Positions 25,812 through 34,707 of a DNA stretch of 58,529 nt are shown piece by piece. The notes under the pieces are model-generated. The model worked only from the letters and a program-made list of their open reading frames with translations, did not search any database and had not been told where the DNA came from. Source of the DNA: Acidiferrobacterales bacterium (GTDB taxonomy: Bacteria > Pseudomonadota > Gammaproteobacteria > Acidiferrobacterales > SZUA-150); contig CAMYII010000065.1 in the NCBI GenBank assembly GCA_947258385.1, positions 19,279 to 77,807 of the forward strand, given 5' to 3'. Every line of letters begins with the position of its first letter. The first letter of the stretch is position 1. The position numbers and the translations under genes are program-made.

Positions 25812-27200
25812 TCACGTACGCTTGCCGGGGGTCGCTTCCGGCGGCGTGGCAGACTCCTGATTAGTGTCCAGTGTTCTCGGGGGGACCAAGGCAAGATCCT
25901 TTAAGGTACCGGCATCCAGGGATTCCTGCACCGCATGATCCATTCGCTCTAGAAGCCTATCGACGACCGGCGCCGCGGGCAGATGACCCGCACTGAGCGG
26001 CGGGGCTTCTCCATCGGCACGAACGACGTCTAGCAATTCCTTGACCGAGAACGTATCCAGCGGTCTGGCCGGCACATACCGCGCAGGCTCGTCGTCTGTC
26101 TTGGTAATAACGCCATGCTGCTCTATTGCACTAACAACTATCTCCACCGCGGCGAGTGGCAAACCAATCTGTGTCGCCAGCTCCTCCATGGTCCAGGCCG
26201 CTTGATTGCGGTAAAAACGCTGACCGATGAGCGCCATCACGAGCAGGGCCAGCCTTTCCTTGACACGGTTGCTCAATGTCATGTCCAGACGCCGCGCAGT
26301 CAGGTATTCGGGATGCTGGTAATAAAAGGATATGCTTGCCCCGGTCAACAGAATTAACCAGCTCAGATACACCCAGATCATGAACAGGAGCACTACGGCA
26401 AAACCCGAGTAGATCGCGGTGTATTTTGCCGAGCCGGCGACAAACGAAGCAAATGCCAACCCGGCCGTCTGCCACAAAATACCCGCCACCAAGGCACCGA
26501 TGAATGCCGCAGCCAGGCGCACCTTGGTGTTGGGAATAAACATATACACAAAGCCAAAGGCGGCGATTACCAACACGTAAGGAATCAGCTCACTGACCGC
26601 GGTCACCACTTCACCCAGTCCTAACTTCGAGATCAGCATCTGGACCACGTTCGCGCCGGCCATGGAGGCGGTTACGCCAATGGCCGCAAACACCAGGACT
26701 GGGCCGATTGTCAATACGCTCAGATACTTGCTGAAGCGCCGCATCAGAGAGCGGGACTGCTTGATACGCCAGATATCATTGAACGCCCGGTCAACCTTCT
26801 GCAACAAAGAAGAGACGGTATAGATAAGCACGCCGAGCCCCACGGCCCCCAGCACTCCGACTTTGATATTCTCCACAAAGCCGATAATCCGAGCGCTCAT
26901 TTCGACACCTTTCTCTCCGAACGGCGCGAGAAACTGCAGCAGGAGCGGCTCGACCTGGTTATGCACGCCGTAACCCTTCAACACAGAGAAGCTGACAGCG
27001 AGCAATGGAACGAGCGATAGCAATGTGGTATACACCAGGCCCATGGCCTGCAAGGAAAGGTGGCCATCGAGCAGATCCCGGCCCGTCGCATAAAATATCC
27101 GTATCAACCGGACAAACCACGCCCTAAGCGGGGACAGTGGCTCCAGGTCCGTCTCCCATAGGATCCGTTTGAGGTTCGCTATAACTTGTTTCAATTCCAC
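25812..27200 (-). CDS. YihY/BrkB-family inner-membrane protein
   Basis: 462 residues from GTG 27200. The N-terminal two thirds carry about six membrane segments with family motifs LSLQAMGLVYTTLLSLVPLL and DRAFNDIWRI. This is the family once labelled ribonuclease BN, a label now considered wrong. The C-terminal 180 residues are soluble and include a winged-helix-like part (ATQIGLPLAAVEIVVSAIEQ), an extension seen in longer YihY proteins. Function unknown. Confidence 0.92.
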   Translation of the reverse strand: MELKQVIANLKRILWETDLEPLSPLRAWFVRLIRIFYATGRDLLDGHLSLQAMGLVYTTLLSLVPLLAVSFSVLKGYGVHNQVEPLLLQFLAPFGEKGVEMSARIIGFVENIKVGVLGAVGLGVLIYTVSSLLQKVDRAFNDIWRIKQSRSLMRRFSKYLSVLTIGPVLVFAAIGVTASMAGANVVQMLISKLGLGEVVTAVSELIPYVLVIAAFGFVYMFIPNTKVRLAAAFIGALVAGILWQTAGLAFASFVAGSAKYTAIYSGFAVVLLFMIWVYLSWLILLTGASISFYYQHPEYLTARRLDMTLSNRVKERLALLVMALIGQRFYRNQAAWTMEELATQIGLPLAAVEIVVSAIEQHGVITKTDDEPARYVPARPLDTFSVKELLDVVRADGEAPPLSAGHLPAAPVVDRLLERMDHAVQESLDAGTLKDLALVPPRTLDTNQESATPPEATPGKRT

Positions 27201-27369
27201 TGTCGGCGCCTGGCTCGATACAATACGTTTAAAACGATTATAAACACTTTACGCATCTGCACGACACCCATGGGTGCAGGTACCTGCCTGCAGCGCCGGC
27301 ACCACACGTACGCGGCCTGCCGCATCAACCTGGTTGCGCCCGTTTTTTCCCGTTTTTGTGGCGGGAAGG

Positions 27370-29010
27370 TCAGGCTCGGGCCGGAGGGCCTTCGACACGG
27401 TTGCGGCCATTCGCCTTGGCAAGGTATAGCGCCTGGTCAGCCTCGGCGATAATACTGTCTGCGCGCGAATGCTGATCCGGGACCCTGGTCGCCGCGCCGA
27501 TACTGATGGTGACATAGTCCGCGACAGCGGAACTGCGATGCTCGATTTGCATGGCCTCGACTTCGCCGCGAAGTCTCTCGGCCAGCTTCAGGTTCTCTTC
27601 GAGATCGGTATCCGGCAACACGACCATGAACTCCTCCCCGCCAAAGCGGGCGGTGATATCCCGCGAGCGTCTGAAGGACGCCTTGAGCGTTGCCGCGACC
27701 CTCTTTAGACAATCGTCCCCAGCCAAATGACCATATGTGTCGTTGTAGGCCTTGAAGTAGTCTATATCGATAAGAATGACCGAGATCGGTCTCTGATAAC
27801 GGCGCGCTCGTCGCCACTCGTATTTTAGATATTCATCGAGTTTCCTGCGGTTGGGAATCCCGGTCAATCCATCCATCGAAGCAATATTCTTAAGGGCCTG
27901 ATTGGAATCCCTGAGTTTCTTCTCGGCGACTCGCAGCCGCTTATTGAGTACCCGCATATGCAGCACCATGAACGCCACGACCATGAAGCAGACGGTCGCC
28001 AACGTCAGCCAATGCCAATATTGCCTGAGAACCGTCGCCAGTCTTACCCTTCCGTAGTTCTCGTACGGACCCACGCGTAGTTCCTTCATTAATTCGTGAA
28101 CGGGTTGATAATTGAGGGGAACCGTCCAACCGACGTATTGACCGCTGCGCGCCGCCTCGCTGTCGGCGGGCAGCGTCAGCAAGGTGATCGCAACCTGCTT
28201 CGCCACGCTCTCCGCCGTGTGCTTTGCCTTGGCAAACGGCCACTCAGGATACAGCTGGGTACTGTGCATGAACGGAAATCCTTCGGTTTTGCGCTGCTGG
28301 ATGACCCGAAAATCACTGAGCCTGATTGTCCCCTCCGCCGCCATGCGCTCCAGCTTGTCGGTACGAACCGCACCCGCGTCCACCTCCCCGTCGCGTACCG
28401 CAAACACGACATTCTGCTGCAGCATATCGCCAAAACGAACCGCAGTGAAATCGCGGGGAGGATCGATGCCGTGCGCACGCAATTCCCGCAGCTGCATCCA
28501 CCAACCGCCGAATGCCTCCCGATCAACCGCCATAAATGACTTGCCCTTCAGGTCCTTGACATTCCTGATGTCGTCACGGTCCGTACGGATGAATATCACG
28601 CCCCCAAACTGCGTGTATCCGTTTCCTTGTCGTTTATTGATCAACGTAACCAGCCGGGACACACCGTAGCGAAGCTCAAGCTCCACATAGGCCGCCGAAT
28701 TGGTGAGAACAAAATTCACCTCTTTATTTGCAACCGCGTCTCTCAGTTCCTGGAAGTCCACAAAAGGCGCGACCGCGAACTTGTAATCCGGGATCTTTTC
28801 GGTAAGGTAATCAGCCGTAGGCTGCCACATTTCGAGGGCTCTTTTTATACCGCTGTGGGCCCGCACGCCGATCAGGAATTCGGTTTGTGCTGCTGACGGG
28901 AGGCTGAAACATGCGAGGATGAACAGGCAGAGCACGGTCACGGAAAGAGGTGCGAATTTGGCGCGGATTCGCACATCTCTAATGCTAACATTGCCGTCCT
29001 GACTACACAT
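27370..29010 (-). CDS. Diguanylate cyclase with periplasmic phosphonate-binding (PhnD-like) sensor
   Basis: 546 residues from ATG 29010; GTG 12 codons in would start exactly at the signal-like segment. The longer open frame up to 29160 runs into the repeat at 29033-29222 and is not credible. Order: signal/anchor (SVTVLCLFILACFSLPSAAQ), PhnD-like periplasmic binding domain (about 40-310), transmembrane helix (about 328-350), short coiled coil, GGDEF domain (about 385-540). The catalytic motif is GGEEF in ARFGGEEFMVV, an active variant in many cyclases, and an RxxD inhibitory site (RSRD) sits five residues upstream. Likely senses a small oxyanion-like ligand in the periplasm and makes c-di-GMP. 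Confidence 0.9.
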   Translation of the reverse strand: MCSQDGNVSIRDVRIRAKFAPLSVTVLCLFILACFSLPSAAQTEFLIGVRAHSGIKRALEMWQPTADYLTEKIPDYKFAVAPFVDFQELRDAVANKEVNFVLTNSAAYVELELRYGVSRLVTLINKRQGNGYTQFGGVIFIRTDRDDIRNVKDLKGKSFMAVDREAFGGWWMQLRELRAHGIDPPRDFTAVRFGDMLQQNVVFAVRDGEVDAGAVRTDKLERMAAEGTIRLSDFRVIQQRKTEGFPFMHSTQLYPEWPFAKAKHTAESVAKQVAITLLTLPADSEAARSGQYVGWTVPLNYQPVHELMKELRVGPYENYGRVRLATVLRQYWHWLTLATVCFMVVAFMVLHMRVLNKRLRVAEKKLRDSNQALKNIASMDGLTGIPNRRKLDEYLKYEWRRARRYQRPISVILIDIDYFKAYNDTYGHLAGDDCLKRVAATLKASFRRSRDITARFGGEEFMVVLPDTDLEENLKLAERLRGEVEAMQIEHRSSAVADYVTISIGAATRVPDQHSRADSIIAEADQALYLAKANGRNRVEGPPARA

Positions 29011-29032
29011 ACCGATCCATGGCAAGCGCTTA

Positions 29033-29222
29033 TTAAGGAAGCTCTGAGTTACGCGGAGTCTCCTGCAGTCTAAGCAAGGACTGCCATTTTCCAAACACGC
29101 AAGTGTCTGCAAAATGGCGCAAGCCCCTGCGGGGCGAACCGCAGGGGACGCGGCGAGCACATACGCCGCGCCGAACCGATCTGAATGAGTCCATGAATGG
29201 ACTTATTCAGAGGTTCCTTAAA
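29033..29222. mobile_element. 190-bp inverted-repeat element (family B)
   Basis: Terminal repeats TTAAGGAAGCTCTGA (29033-29047) and TCAGAGGTTCCTTAA at the right end (to 29222) pair with one mismatch. An internal strong hairpin CCCCTGCGGGGCGAACCGCAGGGG-type block (arms of about 8 bases) lies in the middle. No open frame. The same terminal sequence occurs alone at 6906. Confidence 0.7.
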
Positions 29223-29550
29223 TTATAGACACCGGGCCGTGGTTTTTGCACCGCCCGCCGCGTCCCCTGGTCGGTAACCGACATCGTATTACCGATAAAA
29301 CTCCCTGCAAATGAGGTCTTGCATTGTCTCCTGGGGTGGATTAGTGTTTCCCAATCACACTCGTTTTGCCGTAGAGTTCGCAGTAAAAGAGACATCAGGC
29401 CATAGGGGAACGCCGCAGAAACCCGAGGCCTCACGATATTAAAGAGCGTTCTGTCTCTCAATCCGGAGGCCCGGAATACGCAGCAATCCTATGGTTAAAT
29501 AAGCGGCCTGATCCGCGTTGTAGCTTGAATTGCACACGAGAGAGCGAATC
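29223..29550. other. Intergenic region upstream of the rhodanese gene
   Basis: 328 bases without a supported gene. A minus-strand frame of 84 codons (29207-29461) shows no domain features and runs into the repeat. The promoter of the rhodanese gene must lie here; no clear boxes. Confidence 0.4.
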
Positions 29551-29979
29551 ATGAGCGACGAGCAGGTAAAATCCATCACTTCGCCAGAAGCCTGGCAGAT
29601 CATACAGGACAACCCGAGGGCGGTATTGATCGATGTCCGCTCTAACATGGAGTTCTTGTTTATCGGTCACCCAAAGGGGGCAATCAGCGTTCCGTGGATC
29701 GAGGAACCGCACTGGACGGTCAATCCGAATTTTGCCGACGAGGTGCGCAAAGTCATGCTCGGCGGCGTGAGCCACCTCGACGACGTCGCATCCGCCCCGG
29801 TCGTGCTCATCTGCCGCAGTGGCAAACGTTCGCTGGAGGCGGGTAACCTGCTGCTCAAGGAAGGCTTTACCGGAGTGTATAACGTCACGGATGGTTTTGA
29901 GGGTGAGCTCGACGATAACCATCACCGCAGCACCCTGGGCGGATGGCGCTTTCACGGTCTGCCGTGGGAGCAATGCTGA
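29551..29979 (+). CDS. Rhodanese-like sulfurtransferase, single domain
   Basis: 142 residues from ATG 29551 (GAGAGAG upstream). Single rhodanese domain with the active-site loop CRSGKRS; Cys89 would carry the persulfide. Motifs VLIDVRSNMEF and HPKGAISVPW fit the family. No signal peptide, so cytoplasmic. Similar proteins move sulfane sulfur; in this sulfur-metabolising context it may feed persulfide to sulfur oxidation or biosynthesis. It stands alone with its neighbour convergent. Confidence 0.9.
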   Translation: MSDEQVKSITSPEAWQIIQDNPRAVLIDVRSNMEFLFIGHPKGAISVPWIEEPHWTVNPNFADEVRKVMLGGVSHLDDVASAPVVLICRSGKRSLEAGNLLLKEGFTGVYNVTDGFEGELDDNHHRSTLGGWRFHGLPWEQC

Positions 29980-30078
29980 ACAACTTGCTGGCCGATACGA
30001 CATAGTCGTATCCGAAAAAATTCAAGAGCGTCGACGTCGATGTGCGATCTTCGTGCGTTGCCAGCCGGTGGCCGCGCA

Positions 30079-30447
30079 CTAGGAGGCGATCAGGCGGCTG
30101 AGCAGCAGACTCAAATACCGCAGATGATGCAAGAGTACGATGTAATAGGCTAAGAATACCGAAAAGAGGCCAATCACGGCAAGCGGATGACTGCGGTATA
30201 CCCAAAGCAGGTATGACCCCGCCGATACCAGTGCAAATTTGACCACCACAAAAATAACCGCGTGCTCCTCCACCAATGACTTTAATAGAACGTTGGCTTC
30301 CTTCGCCAGACCGGCCCGGACCCATGCCAGGGTAAAAACGGCATCCGCGAGATTGAGAAAGATCACCGCGACAATAATCCACTCTAACCAGCGAAGCTGC
30401 CTCGGGCTCGCTACCGCGAGGCGCAATTTTCCCTTAGTTGAAATCAA
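30079..30447 (-). CDS. Small membrane protein, DUF5658-like
   Basis: 122 residues from a TTG at 30447 with three predicted membrane helices (about 20-44, 62-82, 88-112). The pattern of first helix with NLADAVFTLAWVRAG and then KEANVL resembles DUF5658 proteins (N..D...T......G..E.N). Function unknown. Confidence 0.65.
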   Translation of the reverse strand: MISTKGKLRLAVASPRQLRWLEWIIVAVIFLNLADAVFTLAWVRAGLAKEANVLLKSLVEEHAVIFVVVKFALVSAGSYLLWVYRSHPLAVIGLFSVFLAYYIVLLHHLRYLSLLLSRLIAS

Positions 30448-30550
30448 GCTGTCGTTACTCGTCTTTTCTTGTTCCGTGGTTTGTCAGGCCTTTCTATCGC
30501 CGCATGCCGGCGTTCTGTGTATTGACCTCGGAGCACGGTCGTCGCTCCAC

Positions 30551-31057
30551 TCACCATCCCGCGTATCTTGAAATAGTGGCAAATGCGGCAATCAAGATAA
30601 CCGGAACCCCCAGGGTCAATAAACTCGTACCACCCTTGCGCACGATGAGTTGTATTTGTTTCTGCGGATCTGTCTCAATCGCCTTTAAGTTCCTTATCTT
30701 CCAGCACGCATAACGATAATACCAGTAATTTGCGTACCTACCGATTATAATGGCGTTAACAAACATCAGGATTACGTCCAGTGCCAAGACAGCGTCGGGT
30801 TTACCCAGCCACACAATAAATATCAGTTCTTCTAGCAGTCCCTCGGCAAGAACGAATATCAGAAAAGCAATCAGCAATACATAAAATTTCCGATACAGCA
30901 TCCATAGAGGTGAAAAGAGCGCCGCACCAGCGTTAAGTGCGGCCTTGCCTGTCTCCCCAAATCCAATCGATCGCCATTTCTCACAGTAGTAGTCCGCGTT
31001 CCGGCCGACAAATATCCGGAGTTCTTCTTTTGTTACGTTTCCGGCATTGTCTGACAT
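30551..31057 (-). CDS. DUF2628-like membrane protein
   Basis: 168 residues from ATG 31057; the frame is open further to 31255 but upstream codons lack character. The N-terminal cytosolic segment (ELRIFVGRNADYYCEKWRSI) is followed by membrane segments at about 50-85 and 130-155, with ALFSPLWMLYRKFY, the characteristic F.P.W..YR.mY motif of DUF2628. Function unknown. Confidence 0.75.
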   Translation of the reverse strand: MSDNAGNVTKEELRIFVGRNADYYCEKWRSIGFGETGKAALNAGAALFSPLWMLYRKFYVLLIAFLIFVLAEGLLEELIFIVWLGKPDAVLALDVILMFVNAIIIGRYANYWYYRYACWKIRNLKAIETDPQKQIQLIVRKGGTSLLTLGVPVILIAAFATISRYAGW

Positions 31058-31516
31058 CTGCTCGACCCCGGGTAGCGGAAAGTCCAGTTGCGTCGCCTGC
31101 TTCCAAATTGGCGCCGGATCATGCCGACGGTTCACGCAATGGTTTATTAATACAAAAATCAGCACCCCCCCTAAATCTCGCTTCATATTCGGTTTCCCCT
31201 GCCGGTTGCGCCGACTTTGATCACGATATACTTTTGCTGCAATTATAGGCAGCATCGGCGAGCTTCGCCACGGCGGCTCAGAGACGCGTGTTTGCTTGTC
31301 TTGGTTTTTGCGTGCTTGACCGATACAGCAGTCCCGGTATTGATGAGGGGGAAACCGGCGGCATCCGCTTTGTCCTCAACGGCAAAGGCCCGACCGCCGC
31401 CAACGAAGGCCCATGCGGGTACAGAGGGGTTGTCGACGGCCGCGGTCACCGTTCCGCCAGGAGTGGGCTGCACGACGAAGACGAGTGCACCGAAAGTCGG
31501 GCACAGACAGATGTGG
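31058..31516. other. 459-base stretch without a supported gene
   Basis: Lies between two minus-strand genes. Frames on both strands are Ala/Thr-rich and compositionally odd, possibly a decayed gene, but no family is recognisable. Confidence 0.35.
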
Positions 31517-31939
31517 CTACTTTACGATGATAGTGATTTTTCTCGATATCACCGGCGGATCATGCGGGATATGGCCCTTGTCGCCCATGATCAATTGAAG
31601 CGTATGTTTTCCCGGCGGTAAGTTTATTGTGGTCTCTGTCTGGCCCCCACCGAAGTGCTTGTGGTGATCGTCGGATGGCAGTGGTTTGTCGAAAGACGGC
31701 GAACCCTTGAGATCGATAAGCAGATGATGATGACCGGTGTTTGGCCTGTCGACGCCAGCCGGTGCCACCCCCATTCCTTTCAGGCCGAATCTTACGGTCA
31801 CCGGACTCCGTACTGTTTCACCGTCGGTGGGGGAGATGATATAAACGCTGGCACCCGCGGGCGAGGGGGTGCGCGCCATTGCGGCATAAGAAAAAATTAC
31901 AGTTGAGAGAAGTAGTGCAAACAAGCCTTTGTTCACCAT
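31517..31939 (-). CDS. Exported DUF4399 protein
   Basis: 140 residues with a signal peptide (MVNKGLFALLLSTVIFSYAAMA). The mature part has the DUF4399 pattern: ISPTDGETVRSPVTVRFGLKG, GHHHLLID, HFGGGQTET and LQLIMGDKGHIPH. The histidines in GHHHLL and DDHHKHFGGG suggest metal binding. GAGGCGGG-type ribosome-binding sequence upstream. Periplasmic, function unknown. Confidence 0.88.
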   Translation of the reverse strand: MVNKGLFALLLSTVIFSYAAMARTPSPAGASVYIISPTDGETVRSPVTVRFGLKGMGVAPAGVDRPNTGHHHLLIDLKGSPSFDKPLPSDDHHKHFGGGQTETTINLPPGKHTLQLIMGDKGHIPHDPPVISRKITIIVK

Positions 31940-32317
31940 GACCCGCCTCCTGTCCTGAATCGCTGCGTCGTGCTTTATCTGTCTACCCCTGAATATACCC
32001 CCAATCTACCTTTTGGTGTATCCGAAATAACCATGCTCGGAATACAGCGCCCTTCGCGCGGGCGCGAACCAATTAGCTACAGAACGTATGCCATAATAAC
32101 AGGGGTGCCGACAGGTGACAGTCTGATGGACAGATACAACCGCTGTTTCAGGGGTTTCTTGCTTTTCCGGTGCCAAAGAATCTTTTGTATTCCGGGTAGG
32201 ATCGATCAGCGGTCAAGAAAGGTGCCAATGGATTCACTAAAAGGGAAGGCCTTGTGCACGGCGAGGCGATATACGCCGCGCACAAGGCCGTTACCGACAT
32301 CGCTTCACACTTGAATC
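31940..32317. other. 378-base intergenic stretch
   Basis: Between the DUF4399 gene and the decahaem cytochrome stop. No supported gene. TTCACACTTGAATCTTACTTTCC near the right end and an imperfect CGGCGAGGCGATATACGCCG palindrome at about 32257-32277 could act in termination, with weak support. Confidence 0.35.
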
Positions 32318-33940
32318 TTACTTTCCATTCACTAGTTTAAGGCTCCTTTCTGGCCTGGAGAAGTTATGGCACCATGCACAGTCGAAGTCCTTGTCCGTCA
32401 CGTGCCGGTCATGAGTCTTGACGAAATCCTCCGAGTCTTTTCTGCGGTGGCACTGCGTGCACACCTGATCGGTTGATCCCTTGAGATCATAGCCGAGCTC
32501 GGTTTGCAGGTTCATGCGCGCGGGGCCGCCTGGAAACGGTCGTTCGGCGAGCGGATCACTGTGGCAATCCCCGCACTTAAGGGCGTTGTGGTCATCCTCC
32601 ACCCCATGATTGATCGTCTGATAAGTATGTGCCCTGACCAGGGTGTAGCTGCCAGTGAGCCCGGCCTGCGACATGCCGTCGCGCACCGCCTGATCAAAAT
32701 CGCCGGTAGCAAAAAAGGTAAACGTCGAGTGCGGGATCAACTCGCCGCTCGCATCATGCTGCGCGGTAATGGTCCGGTGTTCCTTCATGGGGTAAAGCTT
32801 GGCGCCAGCGGAAGATACGCTGCCGTTGGGCACGCCCATCGCATACTCACTATCGGCGTTCAGCATCGGCACCTGACCCAGGGCGTAGACATAGCTGGTG
32901 CCGTCGAACCATTTATACGAAGGAATGACGTTGCTGGCGCGGATCTCCTCCGGCTTCCAACCGCCCTGACCACTGCACGCGGCGGCGGAGAATTGCGGGT
33001 TGAGCCAGTCCCGGTCGACTTCCGTGCTGATATCCTTGGCGAAGGTCGGGATATGACAGGTCTGACAGGCAACCCGGCTCGCATGAATATCCATTGAAAC
33101 GGTTTTTGTGCGATCACCATGGGGATTGTCGGTATGACAACGCGCGCAGGTGAACCACTCGGGGCTGTCATTGGGTCTCAAGTCCAGCCCACGGCCGCGC
33201 ACCCGGTGATTGCCCACGCTATGGCAATCGGAACACGTCAGGTTTGCTTCCGCGGAGCTCATATGGATATCGGAGGACCTGGGCGGGTCCGCGGTGACCG
33301 AAGACATGTCGCCGCGCTTGCCGCCGTCACTGCCCGAGGCCCCGGCATGACAACGCAGACAGGACGTCCGGGTCGGCATGTGGACAGTCTGCGCGGCCTC
33401 GAGAATCGATATCGTCATGTTCGCCTCGTCGGGCATGTAGTAAAAGCCGTTCTCATCCTCGACCGGCACCCGGATCGTGCTGGGTTGCCCGTCGCTGCCG
33501 ACCACGGGCACCTCCGTATAGGGCGGGGCGGCCGTGCGCTGGTACGCGTCCTGATGGCACATGAGACAGTCGATATTGTTCAACTGCTCCGAGGTGGCGA
33601 CCGGCGAAGGATATTGCCCGTTACTGACATGACAACCGCCGCAGGTGGCCCGTGAAGAGGTCGTGGGTGTGCCGCAGTAGGTGTTGAATGCGAGCTCGCT
33701 CTTGCCGGCGTTGCCGGTGATGTTGGTCACGTTCGGCGTCGGACCGGTCTGTTGATAATGCACCGATCCGTGCATCTCCAGTGCCTCGCTCTCATGACAT
33801 GCCACACAGGTAGAGGGCCCGAGATATTCAGTAATAGTGGCGTGCGCCTGAGCGCCGCTTGCCTGGCTGCCCGCGCTCGCAACTGCCAGACCCGCCATGA
33901 GCAGAATCCTGCCTGCAACGATACCGATCTTATGTCTCAT
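32318..33940 (-). CDS. Exported decahaem c-type cytochrome
   Basis: 540 residues. Signal peptide MRHKIGIVAGRILLMAGLAV... ending near residue 34. Ten CxxCH haem sites begin at residues 45, 100, 125, 194, 236, 265, 292, 456, 494 and 521: seven in the first 300 residues, a haem-free insert of about 155 residues, then three more. The arrangement recalls the octahaem tetrathionate reductase/hydroxylamine-oxidoreductase-like superfamily more than MtrA, but ten sites and no CxxCK prevent a firm assignment. Periplasmic electron transfer or reduction of a sulfur or nitrogen oxyanion is likely. GGAGG lies just upstream of the ATG. Immediately upstream is repeat copy 2. Confidence 0.88.
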   Translation of the reverse strand: MRHKIGIVAGRILLMAGLAVASAGSQASGAQAHATITEYLGPSTCVACHESEALEMHGSVHYQQTGPTPNVTNITGNAGKSELAFNTYCGTPTTSSRATCGGCHVSNGQYPSPVATSEQLNNIDCLMCHQDAYQRTAAPPYTEVPVVGSDGQPSTIRVPVEDENGFYYMPDEANMTISILEAAQTVHMPTRTSCLRCHAGASGSDGGKRGDMSSVTADPPRSSDIHMSSAEANLTCSDCHSVGNHRVRGRGLDLRPNDSPEWFTCARCHTDNPHGDRTKTVSMDIHASRVACQTCHIPTFAKDISTEVDRDWLNPQFSAAACSGQGGWKPEEIRASNVIPSYKWFDGTSYVYALGQVPMLNADSEYAMGVPNGSVSSAGAKLYPMKEHRTITAQHDASGELIPHSTFTFFATGDFDQAVRDGMSQAGLTGSYTLVRAHTYQTINHGVEDDHNALKCGDCHSDPLAERPFPGGPARMNLQTELGYDLKGSTDQVCTQCHRRKDSEDFVKTHDRHVTDKDFDCAWCHNFSRPERSLKLVNGK

Positions 33941-34707
33941 TACCTGCCTCCTAAGTTAACACTGTGCACCCCAACGCGCCTGCGCCGCTGTTATCACACT
34001 AGAACCTGTCTCAAATTCAAACGCTCAGCAACCTTTCACGCCCTGGACGCAACGCAAACAACGCCAAGGCGCAGAGGACGCAGAGAATACTTCAAAATAA
34101 AGCGTTTTTGCTTTCTCCGCGCACTCTGGCCTCCGCGACCTCTGCATTTGATCCACAGCGCCAGGGGGCGGAAGGTATTTTGACAACAAAGGATTGTGTC
34201 GGACCCGCTGGTCCGGGGAGTATGCCGTAGCCACGCCCGGGCGGGAATGCCTTTCATTCTTTGATGAAAGTAGATCCATGTTGTTGTTCCTGCTTCCTCA
34301 AACCTGACCCGCAAATGCTTCTGCTGTGTTGCTCCTTAAAAGGTGAATACCGTGGCGACGGCATGACCACTAACCACGGGTTTTCCTTTCCTGCGCGACA
34401 CTGCTTCCGACCTTTTGAATTCTCGCAACCGACCTGATACTTAGGCAGGTCACTGAGGGATTTATAGACTTCCGTCAGCGAGCCGCCATGATCTATATCA
34501 ATTCAAACAATCGAGGGGACGTGTTGCGACAGGCTGCGGGGCATGACCGATGGCCGGTTAACGCGGTGATAGAAAAGACAGGGTGAGGAACTGATTTTTT
34601 AGAATTATCAATTTTGTTCTGTTTTTGTGTGGCAGAGTTGGCCAGCGAAGAACGACAGAATTTGATAATTCGCAAATGCCATATCATGCGGCACTCATTT
34701 CATAGAA
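33941..34707. other. 767-base intergenic region upstream of the decahaem cytochrome
   Basis: Contains family A repeat copy 2 (34000-34184) within 60 bases of the cytochrome start, so the element probably forms part of the leader or promoter. The remainder (34185-34707) has no supported gene; I checked it for tRNA and riboswitch-like sequence and recognised nothing. Confidence 0.45.
34000..34184. mobile_element. MITE-like element family A, copy 2 (right end lost)
   Basis: Begins TAGAACCTGTCTCAAATT and follows the family consensus to ATTTTGAC, where the right terminal repeat breaks down (TGACAACAAAGG instead of TGAGATAGGTTCTA). About 185 bases. Sits directly upstream of the decahaem cytochrome gene. 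Confidence 0.85.

Noticed and set aside
29207-29461. 84-codon minus-strand frame
   Set aside because: Begins in unassigned sequence and ends inside an inverted-repeat element; no domain.
31217-31621. Plus-strand frames between DUF2628 and DUF4399 genes
   Set aside because: Low-complexity Ala/Thr/Pro translation with no recognisable family, and half overlaps the DUF4399 gene.
34185-34707. Possible c-di-GMP riboswitch or other structured leader upstream of the decahaem cytochrome
   Set aside because: None of the conserved riboswitch blocks could be matched by eye on either strand.
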